Shown one piece after another: positions 5,906 through 12,263 of a stretch of 12,263 nucleotides of DNA; the stretch's first letter is position 1; each line of letters starts with the position of its first letter. The translations under genes and the position numbers were made by a program. This stretch comes from an uncultured Eubacterium sp. (lineage in GTDB: Bacteria; Bacillota; Clostridia; Eubacteriales; Eubacteriaceae): positions 1-12,263 of the forward strand of contig CACZTE010000019.1 of the NCBI GenBank assembly GCA_902784045.1. The letters run 5' to 3'. The notes beneath the pieces were generated by a model. That model ran no database searches. It had not been told where the DNA came from and saw only the letters and a program-made list of their open reading frames with translations.

Positions 5906-6139
5906 GTGGCTAGACAAATCCGTATCCGGAGCCGATATCGTAACACCCATGCAAAATTTGTTCAAAAAAACAAGCCCAAAAACCTGCGGACGCAACTTTA
6001 TCTTTCTACTGAAACATTATTTCCGCAGAAAGTTTATCGTAAATTGGCAGGAAAAGCCGCAGTGGCGTTATCGCAAATCGGTAACTTGAGTAGTTCGATT
6101 GGCAATAAACAACTGCATAATACCATCATGAGATTATAA
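5906..6139 (+). CDS. Small very basic protein leading the potassium uptake cluster, function unknown
   Basis: A 77-residue protein that I do not recognise. It contains 16 Lys/Arg and a single acidic residue (E36); ten of the basic residues fall in the first 28 positions (RQIRIRSRYRN then KFVQKNKPKN). No membrane segment or signal peptide is visible. The profile fits nucleic-acid or acidic-lipid binding, but that is inference only. The GTG at 5906 has GGAGGGG (5889-5895) 10 nt upstream. A TTG at 5904 opens another frame that stops at 6089, but the 5906 frame runs to 11 bp before ktrB, which favours it. It is the first gene after the promoter and so co-transcribed with ktrB; a regulatory or accessory role in potassium uptake is possible. 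Confidence 0.6.
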   Translation: MARQIRIRSRYRNTHAKFVQKNKPKNLRTQLYLSTETLFPQKVYRKLAGKAAVALSQIGNLSSSIGNKQLHNTIMRL

Positions 6140-6150
6140 GGAACCTTGTC

Positions 6151-7527
6151 ATGAACTATCAATTTTCTTCGATCAAACACCGTTTAAGCCGTAACATTGT
6201 TTTCAATCCCCGTAAACCAAAATCCTTTGACATCATCATCGGCAGTTTTGCCGCCATCATCTTGTTGGGAACAATTTTGTTATGCCTACCCATCTCTTCC
6301 GCAGATGGCAATCCGACTTCACCGATTAATGCGTTGTTTACAGCCACATCAGCCACTTGTGTCACCGGTCTTATCGTCTTTGATACCGCGTCACACTGGA
6401 GTGTTTTCGGTCAGGCAGTCATTTTAATCATGATCCAAATCGGCGGCATGGGCGTCGTTACCCTTGCCGTGACGCTCATGATAATTCGAGGGAAAAAAAT
6501 CGGACTCGCTTCCAGAAATACAGTCAGCGTAGCATTCGGAGCGGAACGTCCCGGCGGAATCATTGCCATGACCAAAAAAGTTGTTCGAGCGATATTTATA
6601 TTTGAACTCATAGGCGCCGTTTTATTATCTACGGTTTTCGTTCCGAAAATGGGACTTGTCTCCGGCCTTTGGGCCTCTGTTTTTCATTCGATATCCGCTT
6701 TTTGCAATGCCGGATTTGATATAATGGGAAAAGGTTCACCTTTTTCATCGCTGACCGCTTATGTTGACAATCCCCTTGTCAACGTTGTTATCTGTCTGTT
6801 GATTGTCATCGGCGGCATCGGGTTTTTCACTTGGTCCGACGTTCATCAATACGGTTTTCATTTTCGAAAGTATCATCTGCAAAGTAAGGTGATTTTAGTA
6901 ATGACTGCCGTTTTAATCGTGATTCCGACGCTTATCTTTTTTTTCGCTGATTATGCGGATATGCCGTTAAAAACACGATTTTTAGCATCAATATTTCAAG
7001 CGATAACCCCCCGAACAGCAGGCTTTAATACCGTTGATTTAAACGCGATAACTCCCATTAGCCGAGAGATTATCATCATTCTGATGATGATCGGCGGCGC
7101 TCCGGGCTCCACCGCGGGCGGAATGAAAGTCACAACTGTCTGTATCTTAATCGTCACGGCCTGTTCCCCTTTCCAGAAACGCGGCGGTCCTCATTGTTTT
7201 AAACGAAGATTGGCAGATACAGTTGTGAAGCAAGCGGTTACGCTTCTAATATTATATGTTTTCTTGCTAATAGTTGGATCGATGATTATTTCCGCCGTCG
7301 ATGGATTGCCCATCACAAAATGCATCTTTGAAACCGCTTCGGCTATCGGAACCGTTGGCCTGAGCCTCGGCATAACGGCTCAGTTGTCGACCCTCTCTAA
7401 GTTAATTCTTATCGGTTGTATGTTTATCGGCCGCGTCGGCGGTTTGACATTGATTTATGCGGCGCTCTTAGGAGATACTCACAACCATAACGCTAAATAC
7501 CCTGTCGGACATATAGCGGTAGGATGA
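6151..7527 (+). CDS. ktrB: KtrB/TrkH-type potassium uptake membrane subunit
   Basis: A 458-residue K+ (Na+-coupled) translocating subunit of the SKT superfamily, built from four repeats of helix-pore loop-helix. All four filter loops are visible with their glycines: TSATCVTGL (66-74, G73), FCNAGFD (184-190, G188), TPRTAGFNT (286-294, G291) and ASAIGTVGLS (396-405, G403). The conserved intramembrane gating segment GGAPGSTAGGMKVTT is at 315-329. The length fits KtrB (about 450) rather than Gram-negative TrkH (about 480). The ATG at 6151 has AAGGA upstream. It follows the small basic gene by 11 bp. KtrA, encoded 184 bp downstream, should form the cytoplasmic gating ring. Confidence 0.95.
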   Translation: MNYQFSSIKHRLSRNIVFNPRKPKSFDIIIGSFAAIILLGTILLCLPISSADGNPTSPINALFTATSATCVTGLIVFDTASHWSVFGQAVILIMIQIGGMGVVTLAVTLMIIRGKKIGLASRNTVSVAFGAERPGGIIAMTKKVVRAIFIFELIGAVLLSTVFVPKMGLVSGLWASVFHSISAFCNAGFDIMGKGSPFSSLTAYVDNPLVNVVICLLIVIGGIGFFTWSDVHQYGFHFRKYHLQSKVILVMTAVLIVIPTLIFFFADYADMPLKTRFLASIFQAITPRTAGFNTVDLNAITPISREIIIILMMIGGAPGSTAGGMKVTTVCILIVTACSPFQKRGGPHCFKRRLADTVVKQAVTLLILYVFLLIVGSMIISAVDGLPITKCIFETASAIGTVGLSLGITAQLSTLSKLILIGCMFIGRVGGLTLIYAALLGDTHNHNAKYPVGHIAVG

Positions 7528-7711
7528 ATACATAAATTTTGCTTCCTTCCCTGTTCCCGATAGAAAAAGAAAACGCTTGATAGAGTTCTGGTTTGAAAAT
7601 CCGTTGCCATCGAATCTTTCGGGATATCTTTCACACGTTGGCACTTTCCCTTGATGGGATCTGATATAAAATGCAAGAAATCAAAATAACAAGTTTAAAA
7701 AGGACATAATT

Positions 7712-8359
7712 ATGAAATCTATTCTTATTTGTGGGATCGGCCGATTCGGAACACATCTGGCCGTCAATCTCGCCAAACAAAACGTATCAATCATGGCTGT
7801 TGACTCACGGGAATCCGTTATTAACAGTATCGCGCCCTTTGTCACTGAAGCTTTAATCGGCGACAGCACGGATGAACTCTTTTTAAAAGATATCGGTGTC
7901 CGGAATTTTGACGTGTGCATCGTTGCAATCGGCGATAATTTCAGAAGTTCCATGGAGACCACTTCGCTTTTAAAAGAATTGGGAGCGCCATTTGTTGTTT
8001 CACGGGCATCAGGAGACAGACATGCTCAGTTTTTGACTCGCATCGGTGCCGATGATGTCATCTATCCGGAAAAGCAACTAGGTGAATGGGCCGCTATACG
8101 TTATGGTTCGAATCACGTATTTGATTATTTTGCCATAGATCACGACTATGCCGTCTTTGAAGTGGCCGTTCCAAAATCTTGGCGAAACCGGTCCATCGGT
8201 GAAATTAATATCCGCAAAAATTTTGATATCAGCATCATCGGTATCCGAAACAACGGAAAAATGACACTTCGGATTTTTCCGGATACAATTTTGAAAGGAA
8301 ATGAAACATTGATTGTCGTTGGAGACAATACCTCGCTTCATCACTGTTTTAATATATAA
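7712..8359 (+). CDS. ktrA: KtrA/TrkA-type RCK regulatory subunit of potassium uptake
   Basis: A 215-residue cytosolic protein. The RCK-N Rossmann domain (about 1-130) begins ILICGIGRFGTHL with the dinucleotide motif G8-x-G10-x-x-G13 and an acidic residue, D31, at the end of strand 2; GDSTDELFLKDIGV (50-63) is also typical. The RCK-C domain (about 135-215) follows; in relatives this domain binds c-di-AMP. It forms an octameric ring under KtrB and gates it in response to ATP/ADP. AAAGGA lies 7 nt before the ATG. The 184-bp gap after ktrB is unusual for this pair and holds no terminator. A poor promoter-like pair (TTGGCA 7638-7643, GATATA 7663-7668, 19-bp spacer) is present, so extra transcription of ktrA is possible. 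Confidence 0.94.
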   Translation: MKSILICGIGRFGTHLAVNLAKQNVSIMAVDSRESVINSIAPFVTEALIGDSTDELFLKDIGVRNFDVCIVAIGDNFRSSMETTSLLKELGAPFVVSRASGDRHAQFLTRIGADDVIYPEKQLGEWAAIRYGSNHVFDYFAIDHDYAVFEVAVPKSWRNRSIGEINIRKNFDISIIGIRNNGKMTLRIFPDTILKGNETLIVVGDNTSLHHCFNI

Positions 8360-8415
8360 AAAACATACGATAAGATTTCAATTGTGCTAGTGTTATAGAA
8401 GGTCAGGTTGTTCTG

Positions 8416-8481
8416 ATGCTGGCTGTTATTATCATTCTATTATTTGTGGTGATTACCGCTTTTGTCTTGTTTTTGGATTAA
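8416..8481 (+). CDS. Possible 21-residue hydrophobic membrane peptide after ktrA
   Basis: A short frame starts with ATG 56 nt after the ktrA stop. The product begins MLAVIIILLFVV and ends LFLD; it is one uninterrupted hydrophobic helix with no Lys or Arg and a single Asp at the C-terminus. The upstream AAGGTCAGG is only a mediocre ribosome binding site, with CAGG 8 nt before the ATG. Size and character resemble single-helix accessory peptides such as KdpF of the Kdp potassium pump, though no sequence homology can be claimed. It was too short for ordinary gene finding. Chance origin cannot be excluded. Confidence 0.4.
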   Translation: MLAVIIILLFVVITAFVLFLD

Positions 8482-8508
8482 GTGAACCTCTCGGTCTGAT
8501 GCAATAGT

Positions 8509-8536
8509 TTGAATCGATCTTCCGAGAATCTATAAT
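8509..8536 (+). promoter_or_regulatory. Orphan promoter downstream of ktrA
   Basis: TTGAAT (8509-8514, the TTGA part matching -35), a 16-bp spacer and a perfect TATAAT (8531-8536). Transcription would start near 8543 and meet the hairpin at 8670-8687 after about 130-145 nt. No ordinary gene lies in that interval. Confidence 0.5.
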
Positions 8537-8542
8537 GAATAT

Positions 8543-8653
8543 ATGCGGTCTACAACATCAATTATACATGATAGACTTTTGAATCATTACTTTTTTCCGT
8601 TTGTTATTCACGAAAGCAAGTACGATCATAAAGATTATTATATTCACAAATAA
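8543..8653 (+). other. Leaderless 36-codon frame or small RNA
   Basis: An ATG falls at the position where the orphan promoter should start transcription. The 36-codon frame that follows is rich in His, Tyr and Phe and matches nothing I recognise. There is no ribosome binding site. Either it is translated as a leaderless message, or the transcript of about 145 nt ending at the 8670-8687 hairpin is a non-coding RNA, or neither is real. A stretch with TTATTCACGAAAGCA at 8604-8618 recurs exactly at 198-212. Confidence 0.25.
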
Positions 8654-8669
8654 AAACGCTTCCTAAGAG

Positions 8670-8687
8670 ACCCGCCATATGGCGGGT
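8670..8687 (+). terminator. GC-rich palindromic hairpin, probable terminator of the potassium cluster
   Basis: ACCCGCC-ATAT-GGCGGGT is a perfect 18-bp palindrome, followed on the plus strand by TTATAC. It is the first strong stem-loop after ktrA. The U-run is short, so termination may be partial. Confidence 0.6.
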
Positions 8688-8919
8688 TTATACGATTTGC
8701 GAATCAGATTGTTGTACTTTTCCGTCTGCCGCCATAATCAATACAAAATGATGTTTTTACTTTTTTAGGCATCGCTTTTTTTGGCATTAATAAGCCGGAT
8801 TATTCTAAATAATAGATCCATCAGTCTCTTCATCCAAATCAATTTACGACAGAAATTTTAAATCTTTAACAAACATTTAAACTTATTCAATTGTTCGCTT
8901 GTCCTCATTCCTATGACTA
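8688..8919. other. AT-rich intergenic stretch without a supported gene
   Basis: Nothing convincing is seen between the hairpin and the murC promoter. A 22-codon minus-strand frame (8765-8833) with an amphipathic pattern exists, but has no ribosome binding site or promoter. There are several T-runs but no stable stem-loop. Confidence 0.5.
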
Positions 8920-8948
8920 TTGCGCACTTTTGTAAGGACTGTTATAAT
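8920..8948 (+). promoter_or_regulatory. Promoter of the murC operon
   Basis: TTGCGC (8920-8925, four of six to -35), a 17-bp spacer ending in TGT, and a perfect TATAAT (8943-8948), an extended -10 arrangement. Transcription should start near 8955, giving a leader of about 57 nt with a small GGG/CCC hairpin. Confidence 0.65.
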
Positions 8949-9011
8949 ATCAAAATATTAAGATATTAAGGGTCCAAAACCCCATTTTCATGATGATTAA
9001 AGGAGAAACCC

Positions 9012-10457
9012 TTGAAACTAAAAAAACATTTAGAAAAAACTTATGGCTGCCCCGTGAATAAAATCTTTTTTATCGGCATCGGCGGAAGTAGTATGAGCGG
9101 TCTGGCGGCGCTGGCCTTTGACGCCGGCTTTGAGGTGGAAGGCTCTGACATGGCTGAATCCCTCTATACCAAAAAACTCCTCGCAAACAATGTCATCATC
9201 CATATCGGACACGATCCCAATAATATAGGTCCCGATACTGATCTGGTGGTCTATTCCGCTGCGATTCACGAGGATAATCCTGACATGATGCGCGCCGCGG
9301 AGCTTGGCATTCCCCGGGTAGAACGGGCCGATTTTCTGGGACTGATTTCCGATATCAATTCCAAAACCATCGGAGTATCCGGCACTCACGGCAAAACGAC
9401 AACATCTTCCATGGTCGCGACGATGATTGCCCGCGCCGATCTCGATCCGACGGTCAGCATCGGCGGCATGGTCCCCGAAATCGGCGGAAATTCCCGTCTG
9501 GGTGACAGTGATTATTTCGTTCTTGAATCCTGCGAATTTGTTGGCTCATTCTTAAAAACCCGGCACGACATCGGCATCATCACCAATATCGAACCTGATC
9601 ATTTGGAATACTACACCGGCGGACTGCCGCAGATTATTGATGCTTTTCACACTTTCGGCAACATCATCCCCGATGACGGTCTGATGATTGCCTGGGGAGA
9701 CTCTCAGGAGGTTCTTGACGCCGTTTCTGGACTGAAATGCCGTGTGATGACTTACGGCTTTGACAAAAAAAATGAATGGACCGCTGAGAATGTAACCTTT
9801 GACGATACAGGATTTCCGGCTTTCGAGGCTTATCACAACGGCAAATTATACGCCCGGTTTAAGCTACTCATTCCCGGTAAACACAACGTGTTAAACGCGC
9901 TGGCGGCCATTGCCCTTGGTGATTATTTAGATATCGACAAAAAAACTGTCACAGACAGCATCAATACCTTCCCCGGCGCCAAACGCCGCTTTGATTTTGA
10001 CGGTTCCGTCAACGGCATCAAAGTTTACGATGATTATGCCCATCATCCCACCGAAATCAAAGTAGTGATCGACTCCTGTCTCAATCTCAAATACAACAAT
10101 TTCTGGGTTGTTTTCCAGCCCTTCCCTTATTCACGCATCCATTTCCTCTTTGATGATTTTGTGGATGCCCTGAAAAAGGCTGATAAAATTGTGTTAAGCG
10201 ATATTTATGAGGACCGTGAAACCAATGAATGGGACATTTATTCCGAGGATTTGGCCAAACGGATTAAATCCATTCATCACGTTCCCACAGTGGTGTTCTC
10301 CACCTTTGAGATGATTACAAAATTCCTCGTTGACAACGCGGAACCTGACGACCTCATTCTGGTCATCGGTTGCGAAACCATCAACCGCGTCGCTTACATG
10401 ACCTTTGACGCATTAAAAGAACGATATCCCGACGGCAACATTGTGGAGCCAAAATGA
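9012..10457 (+). CDS. murC: UDP-N-acetylmuramate--L-alanine ligase MurC
   Basis: A 481-residue cytosolic ligase that adds L-alanine to UDP-MurNAc with ATP, the first peptide step of peptidoglycan precursor synthesis. The N-terminal UDP-binding domain opens IFFIGIGGSSMSGLA (18-32). The ATP-binding loop of the Mur ligase central domain is GTHGKTTTSS (124-133). NIEPDHLEYY (192-201) and IPGKHNVLNALAA (287-299) are the usual central-domain motifs. The C-terminal domain opens with PGAKRRFD and DDYAHHPTEI (340-349), the MurC-type signature. The TTG at 9012 is chosen because AAAGGAG lies 6 nt upstream and no in-frame ATG fits better. Its TGA stop overlaps the next ATG (ATGA), so the downstream membrane protein gene is translationally coupled. 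Confidence 0.96.
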   Translation: MKLKKHLEKTYGCPVNKIFFIGIGGSSMSGLAALAFDAGFEVEGSDMAESLYTKKLLANNVIIHIGHDPNNIGPDTDLVVYSAAIHEDNPDMMRAAELGIPRVERADFLGLISDINSKTIGVSGTHGKTTTSSMVATMIARADLDPTVSIGGMVPEIGGNSRLGDSDYFVLESCEFVGSFLKTRHDIGIITNIEPDHLEYYTGGLPQIIDAFHTFGNIIPDDGLMIAWGDSQEVLDAVSGLKCRVMTYGFDKKNEWTAENVTFDDTGFPAFEAYHNGKLYARFKLLIPGKHNVLNALAAIALGDYLDIDKKTVTDSINTFPGAKRRFDFDGSVNGIKVYDDYAHHPTEIKVVIDSCLNLKYNNFWVVFQPFPYSRIHFLFDDFVDALKKADKIVLSDIYEDRETNEWDIYSEDLAKRIKSIHHVPTVVFSTFEMITKFLVDNAEPDDLILVIGCETINRVAYMTFDALKERYPDGNIVEPK

Positions 10458-10966
10458 ATCTGTTAATGAGACAGATTGCGGAATGGGATATTTCACCGCT
10501 GACGCTGGCCGCAATCTTAGGAATTGCGGCCTTTGCCTACCTGGTTTTGTATCTGCTCTTGTCCGACGCACTTTTTTTCATGGCAAGGCAAAAAAGAATA
10601 TCCTTTTCGTTCATTGCTTGGCTTCCTTTTATCAGGCTTTATCTGGCGGGTAGCCTCATCCAGGAAAGCATCGAGATATTTGGATTAACAATACCTTATG
10701 TACAAGTGATTCTGCCGGTATTCTCGATTCTTTCCCGTATTTTTTCGGTGATTCCGATATTCGGAACCGTTTTGTCTGTTGTCTATCGGCTTTATCAAAG
10801 CATTGTCTTTCATAAGCTCTTTCGTCTTTGTGGTTACAAACACCCGCTTATCCCGTCGATCGCCGTCTTTATCATTCCGTCGATTACCGGTGTGTTTTTG
10901 TTCGCGAAACGAAAAAATTTCAATATGCCCGATGTATCGGATGAACAGCAAATCAATCCATCATGA
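10454..10966 (+). CDS. Multi-spanning membrane protein of unknown function, coupled to murC
   Basis: A 170-residue hydrophobic protein that I do not recognise. A long membrane helix at about 16-43 (LTLAAILGIAAFAYLVLYLL) is followed by a hydrophobic or amphipathic segment with AWLPFIRLYLAGSL at 55-68, one or two helices at about 79-112, and a last helix at about 132-150. The tail is polar (MPDVSDEQQ). A cytosol-to-membrane pattern of Arg/Lys after the helices (ARQKR, KLFR, AKRK) suggests several cytoplasmic loops. No catalytic motif is visible. GGAG lies 5 nt before the ATG, inside the end of murC. Four-base overlaps with genes on both sides tie it to murC and to the putative patatin-like protein, so an envelope-related role is a guess from context. 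Confidence 0.85.
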   Translation: MNLLMRQIAEWDISPLTLAAILGIAAFAYLVLYLLLSDALFFMARQKRISFSFIAWLPFIRLYLAGSLIQESIEIFGLTIPYVQVILPVFSILSRIFSVIPIFGTVLSVVYRLYQSIVFHKLFRLCGYKHPLIPSIAVFIIPSITGVFLFAKRKNFNMPDVSDEQQINPS

Positions 10967-12249
10967 AGACAAATACCCAAACAAATCCCCGGACCTATGG
11001 TCTTATTTTTGATGAAAACTGCGCCGCCTTCGGCATCGGCGCTGCCATTTCCCTTTTGGAACAGAATCTCTCCTTAAACACCGTTGTCGCTTGCGGCACG
11101 GGAGTGATTAACGCCATGCTTCTCGCAAGCCGTGATATTCCCGCTATGCGAGCCGCCTGGGAAACACCGGAACCCTTTAACGCCATCTTCGCGAAAACCG
11201 CCCAGCTGGCGAACCGCTTCGTATCCGATTGGGGAAACATGAGTAGCACCATTCGAGAAGCCGCTACAGAGGCCGCGCTCAACGAGCCCGACGCGCTCAG
11301 GATTAAGTCTGATCTTCACCGCATTTTTGACGAAAAAACCATCAGAGCTTCAGACTTAAATATCGTCATCATGACCTGTCCCGAAAATGAATCCGAAGCC
11401 AGGTTGATGTCCCTCTCCGACATTCCCGATGGCAAGCTCATTGACTATATTCTGCGTGCTGTCACGCTTCCAACGTTTGTCCCCGATCAGCTAGGCCGTT
11501 ATAAAAGGCGTTATCCTGAGGAAATCGGTCTTCTCTATCTGTCGAAAGCAGGTACCCCCGATGTCATCACCATCGGTTTGTCCACGACTGTGCCATGTCC
11601 GCGCTATATGCGCCGCATTGTCATCGAGAGCTCAGAATATCTGGAAGTTACCTTTGAAAACACAAAAGAGAACATTGAAAAAGAGATAACCCTTGGCCGT
11701 TTGGACGCGCTAAAGGCATTGGGTATGCTGGAAGGTCATGATTATTATATTGATCCCACCGAAACGCATTCGGTTTTCGACGCCTTGGTTGACGCCCTTG
11801 ATAAACAACCCATTCCTTTATCAGTTAACGTCTCTCAAGATGTCGAAGAAGATGTGATGCCCAGCGTTTTAAATCTTCTTAAACAAACAGCCTACAGTCT
11901 CGCACCCAACCGCATGTTGTCCTTGCTGGAAATCACCGCCAAACAAAGCGGTGTCGATCGATTGGCCATTTATTCACCCGATGATTTTATCGCGGCAATC
12001 TTAGACGCCTTGGGAAAAACCATCCGCTGTTGCCAACCGATTCTCTCACCGGGTAACGATTTACTCAAAACATTCTTCTATCCGACGGAAGCAAACAAAA
12101 ATATCCCAAAGTTCTGTCTTGCCTATGTGCTTTTCGAACGAGAAAAAAACAATTTGTCTGCCAACGACAAGGCATCCATCCTGCGCGTGATGACGGCGGA
12201 ACAACGGCTGGCGCTGTTTATGATTCTCAACATTCAGCATTTATTCTAA
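10963..12249 (+). CDS. Patatin-like protein with apparently lost catalytic residues, function unknown
   Basis: A 428-residue soluble protein with no signal peptide. Residues 12-60 follow the start of a patatin-like phospholipase: strand YGLIF, helix, then NTVVACGTGVINAMLLAS, which lines up with the family's VGTSAGAINA nucleophile elbow. Here G-x-S-x-G has become A43-C-G45-T-G47, putting Gly where the catalytic Ser should be. The glycine-rich oxyanion segment is FDENCAAFG (16-24). Residues 164-206 (LRAVTLPTFVPDQ to PDVITIGL) match the region that normally carries the DG[GA] aspartate, replaced here by RRYPEEIG. The fold assignment is pattern-based inference; if right, this is a pseudoenzyme. 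Residues 220-428 match nothing I know. It starts at an ATGA overlap with a weak ribosome binding site, so it probably depends on coupling. Confidence 0.75.
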   Translation: MKTNTQTNPRTYGLIFDENCAAFGIGAAISLLEQNLSLNTVVACGTGVINAMLLASRDIPAMRAAWETPEPFNAIFAKTAQLANRFVSDWGNMSSTIREAATEAALNEPDALRIKSDLHRIFDEKTIRASDLNIVIMTCPENESEARLMSLSDIPDGKLIDYILRAVTLPTFVPDQLGRYKRRYPEEIGLLYLSKAGTPDVITIGLSTTVPCPRYMRRIVIESSEYLEVTFENTKENIEKEITLGRLDALKALGMLEGHDYYIDPTETHSVFDALVDALDKQPIPLSVNVSQDVEEDVMPSVLNLLKQTAYSLAPNRMLSLLEITAKQSGVDRLAIYSPDDFIAAILDALGKTIRCCQPILSPGNDLLKTFFYPTEANKNIPKFCLAYVLFEREKNNLSANDKASILRVMTAEQRLALFMILNIQHLF

Positions 12250-12263
12250 ACAACAACAAATCA

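Noticed and set aside
5904..6089. Alternative TTG-started frame overlapping the small basic protein
   Set aside because: It shares the ribosome binding site but stops 61 bp before ktrB, while the 5906 frame runs to 11 bp before ktrB and has a consistent composition.
8765..8833. Minus-strand 22-codon frame with an amphipathic pattern (MKRLMDLLFRIIRLI...)
   Set aside because: It resembles small membrane-active peptides, but there is no ribosome binding site, promoter or terminator, and frames of this size are expected by chance.

Overview
The window reads as chromosomal DNA of a low-to-moderate GC member of the Bacillota (Firmicutes), probably a clostridial/Eubacteriales relative. The evidence is SpoVG, a KtrA/KtrB potassium uptake pair, a paired Y-family polymerase and YolD-like protein, strong purine-rich ribosome binding sites, frequent TTG/GTG starts, and AT-rich intergenic DNA with intrinsic terminators. 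SpoVG alone does not show that the organism sporulates. No tRNA, rRNA, CRISPR array, insertion sequence or prophage gene was seen.

Left part (1-5579): all genes are on the minus strand. From right to left they are spoVG, a thioredoxin-like lipoprotein, then a run of MATE exporter, Y-family polymerase and YolD-like protein, then 5-formyltetrahydrofolate cyclo-ligase, and finally the first codons of a gene that leaves the window at position 1. The MATE stop abuts the polymerase start, and the polymerase end overlaps the YolD start, so these three are very likely one translationally coupled operon, driven by a near-consensus promoter at 4025-4053. The cyclo-ligase has its own candidate promoter with a 17-bp palindrome near the predicted transcription start. 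The gap between the lipoprotein and the MATE gene holds a perfect 11-bp-stem hairpin and two families of degenerate tandem repeats.

Middle (5580-8690): a 326-bp divergent region separates spoVG from a plus-strand potassium uptake cluster. It holds a perfect 27-bp palindrome flanked by two pairs of direct repeats, each with an 11-bp period. The cluster is a very basic 77-residue protein of unknown function, KtrB (the membrane subunit), KtrA (the RCK regulatory subunit) and possibly a 21-residue hydrophobic peptide. A GC-rich hairpin at 8670-8687 is the first terminator-like structure after ktrA.

Right part (9012-12249): murC, a multi-spanning membrane protein of unknown function and a 428-residue protein form a tight operon with two 4-bp ATGA stop/start overlaps. 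The last protein looks like a patatin-type fold whose nucleophile, glycine-rich oxyanion motif and catalytic aspartate motif all appear to be lost. This membrane protein plus putative pseudo-phospholipase, coupled to a peptidoglycan precursor ligase, is the least explained part of the window. The unexplained small proteins around KtrAB and the operator-like repeats before them come next.
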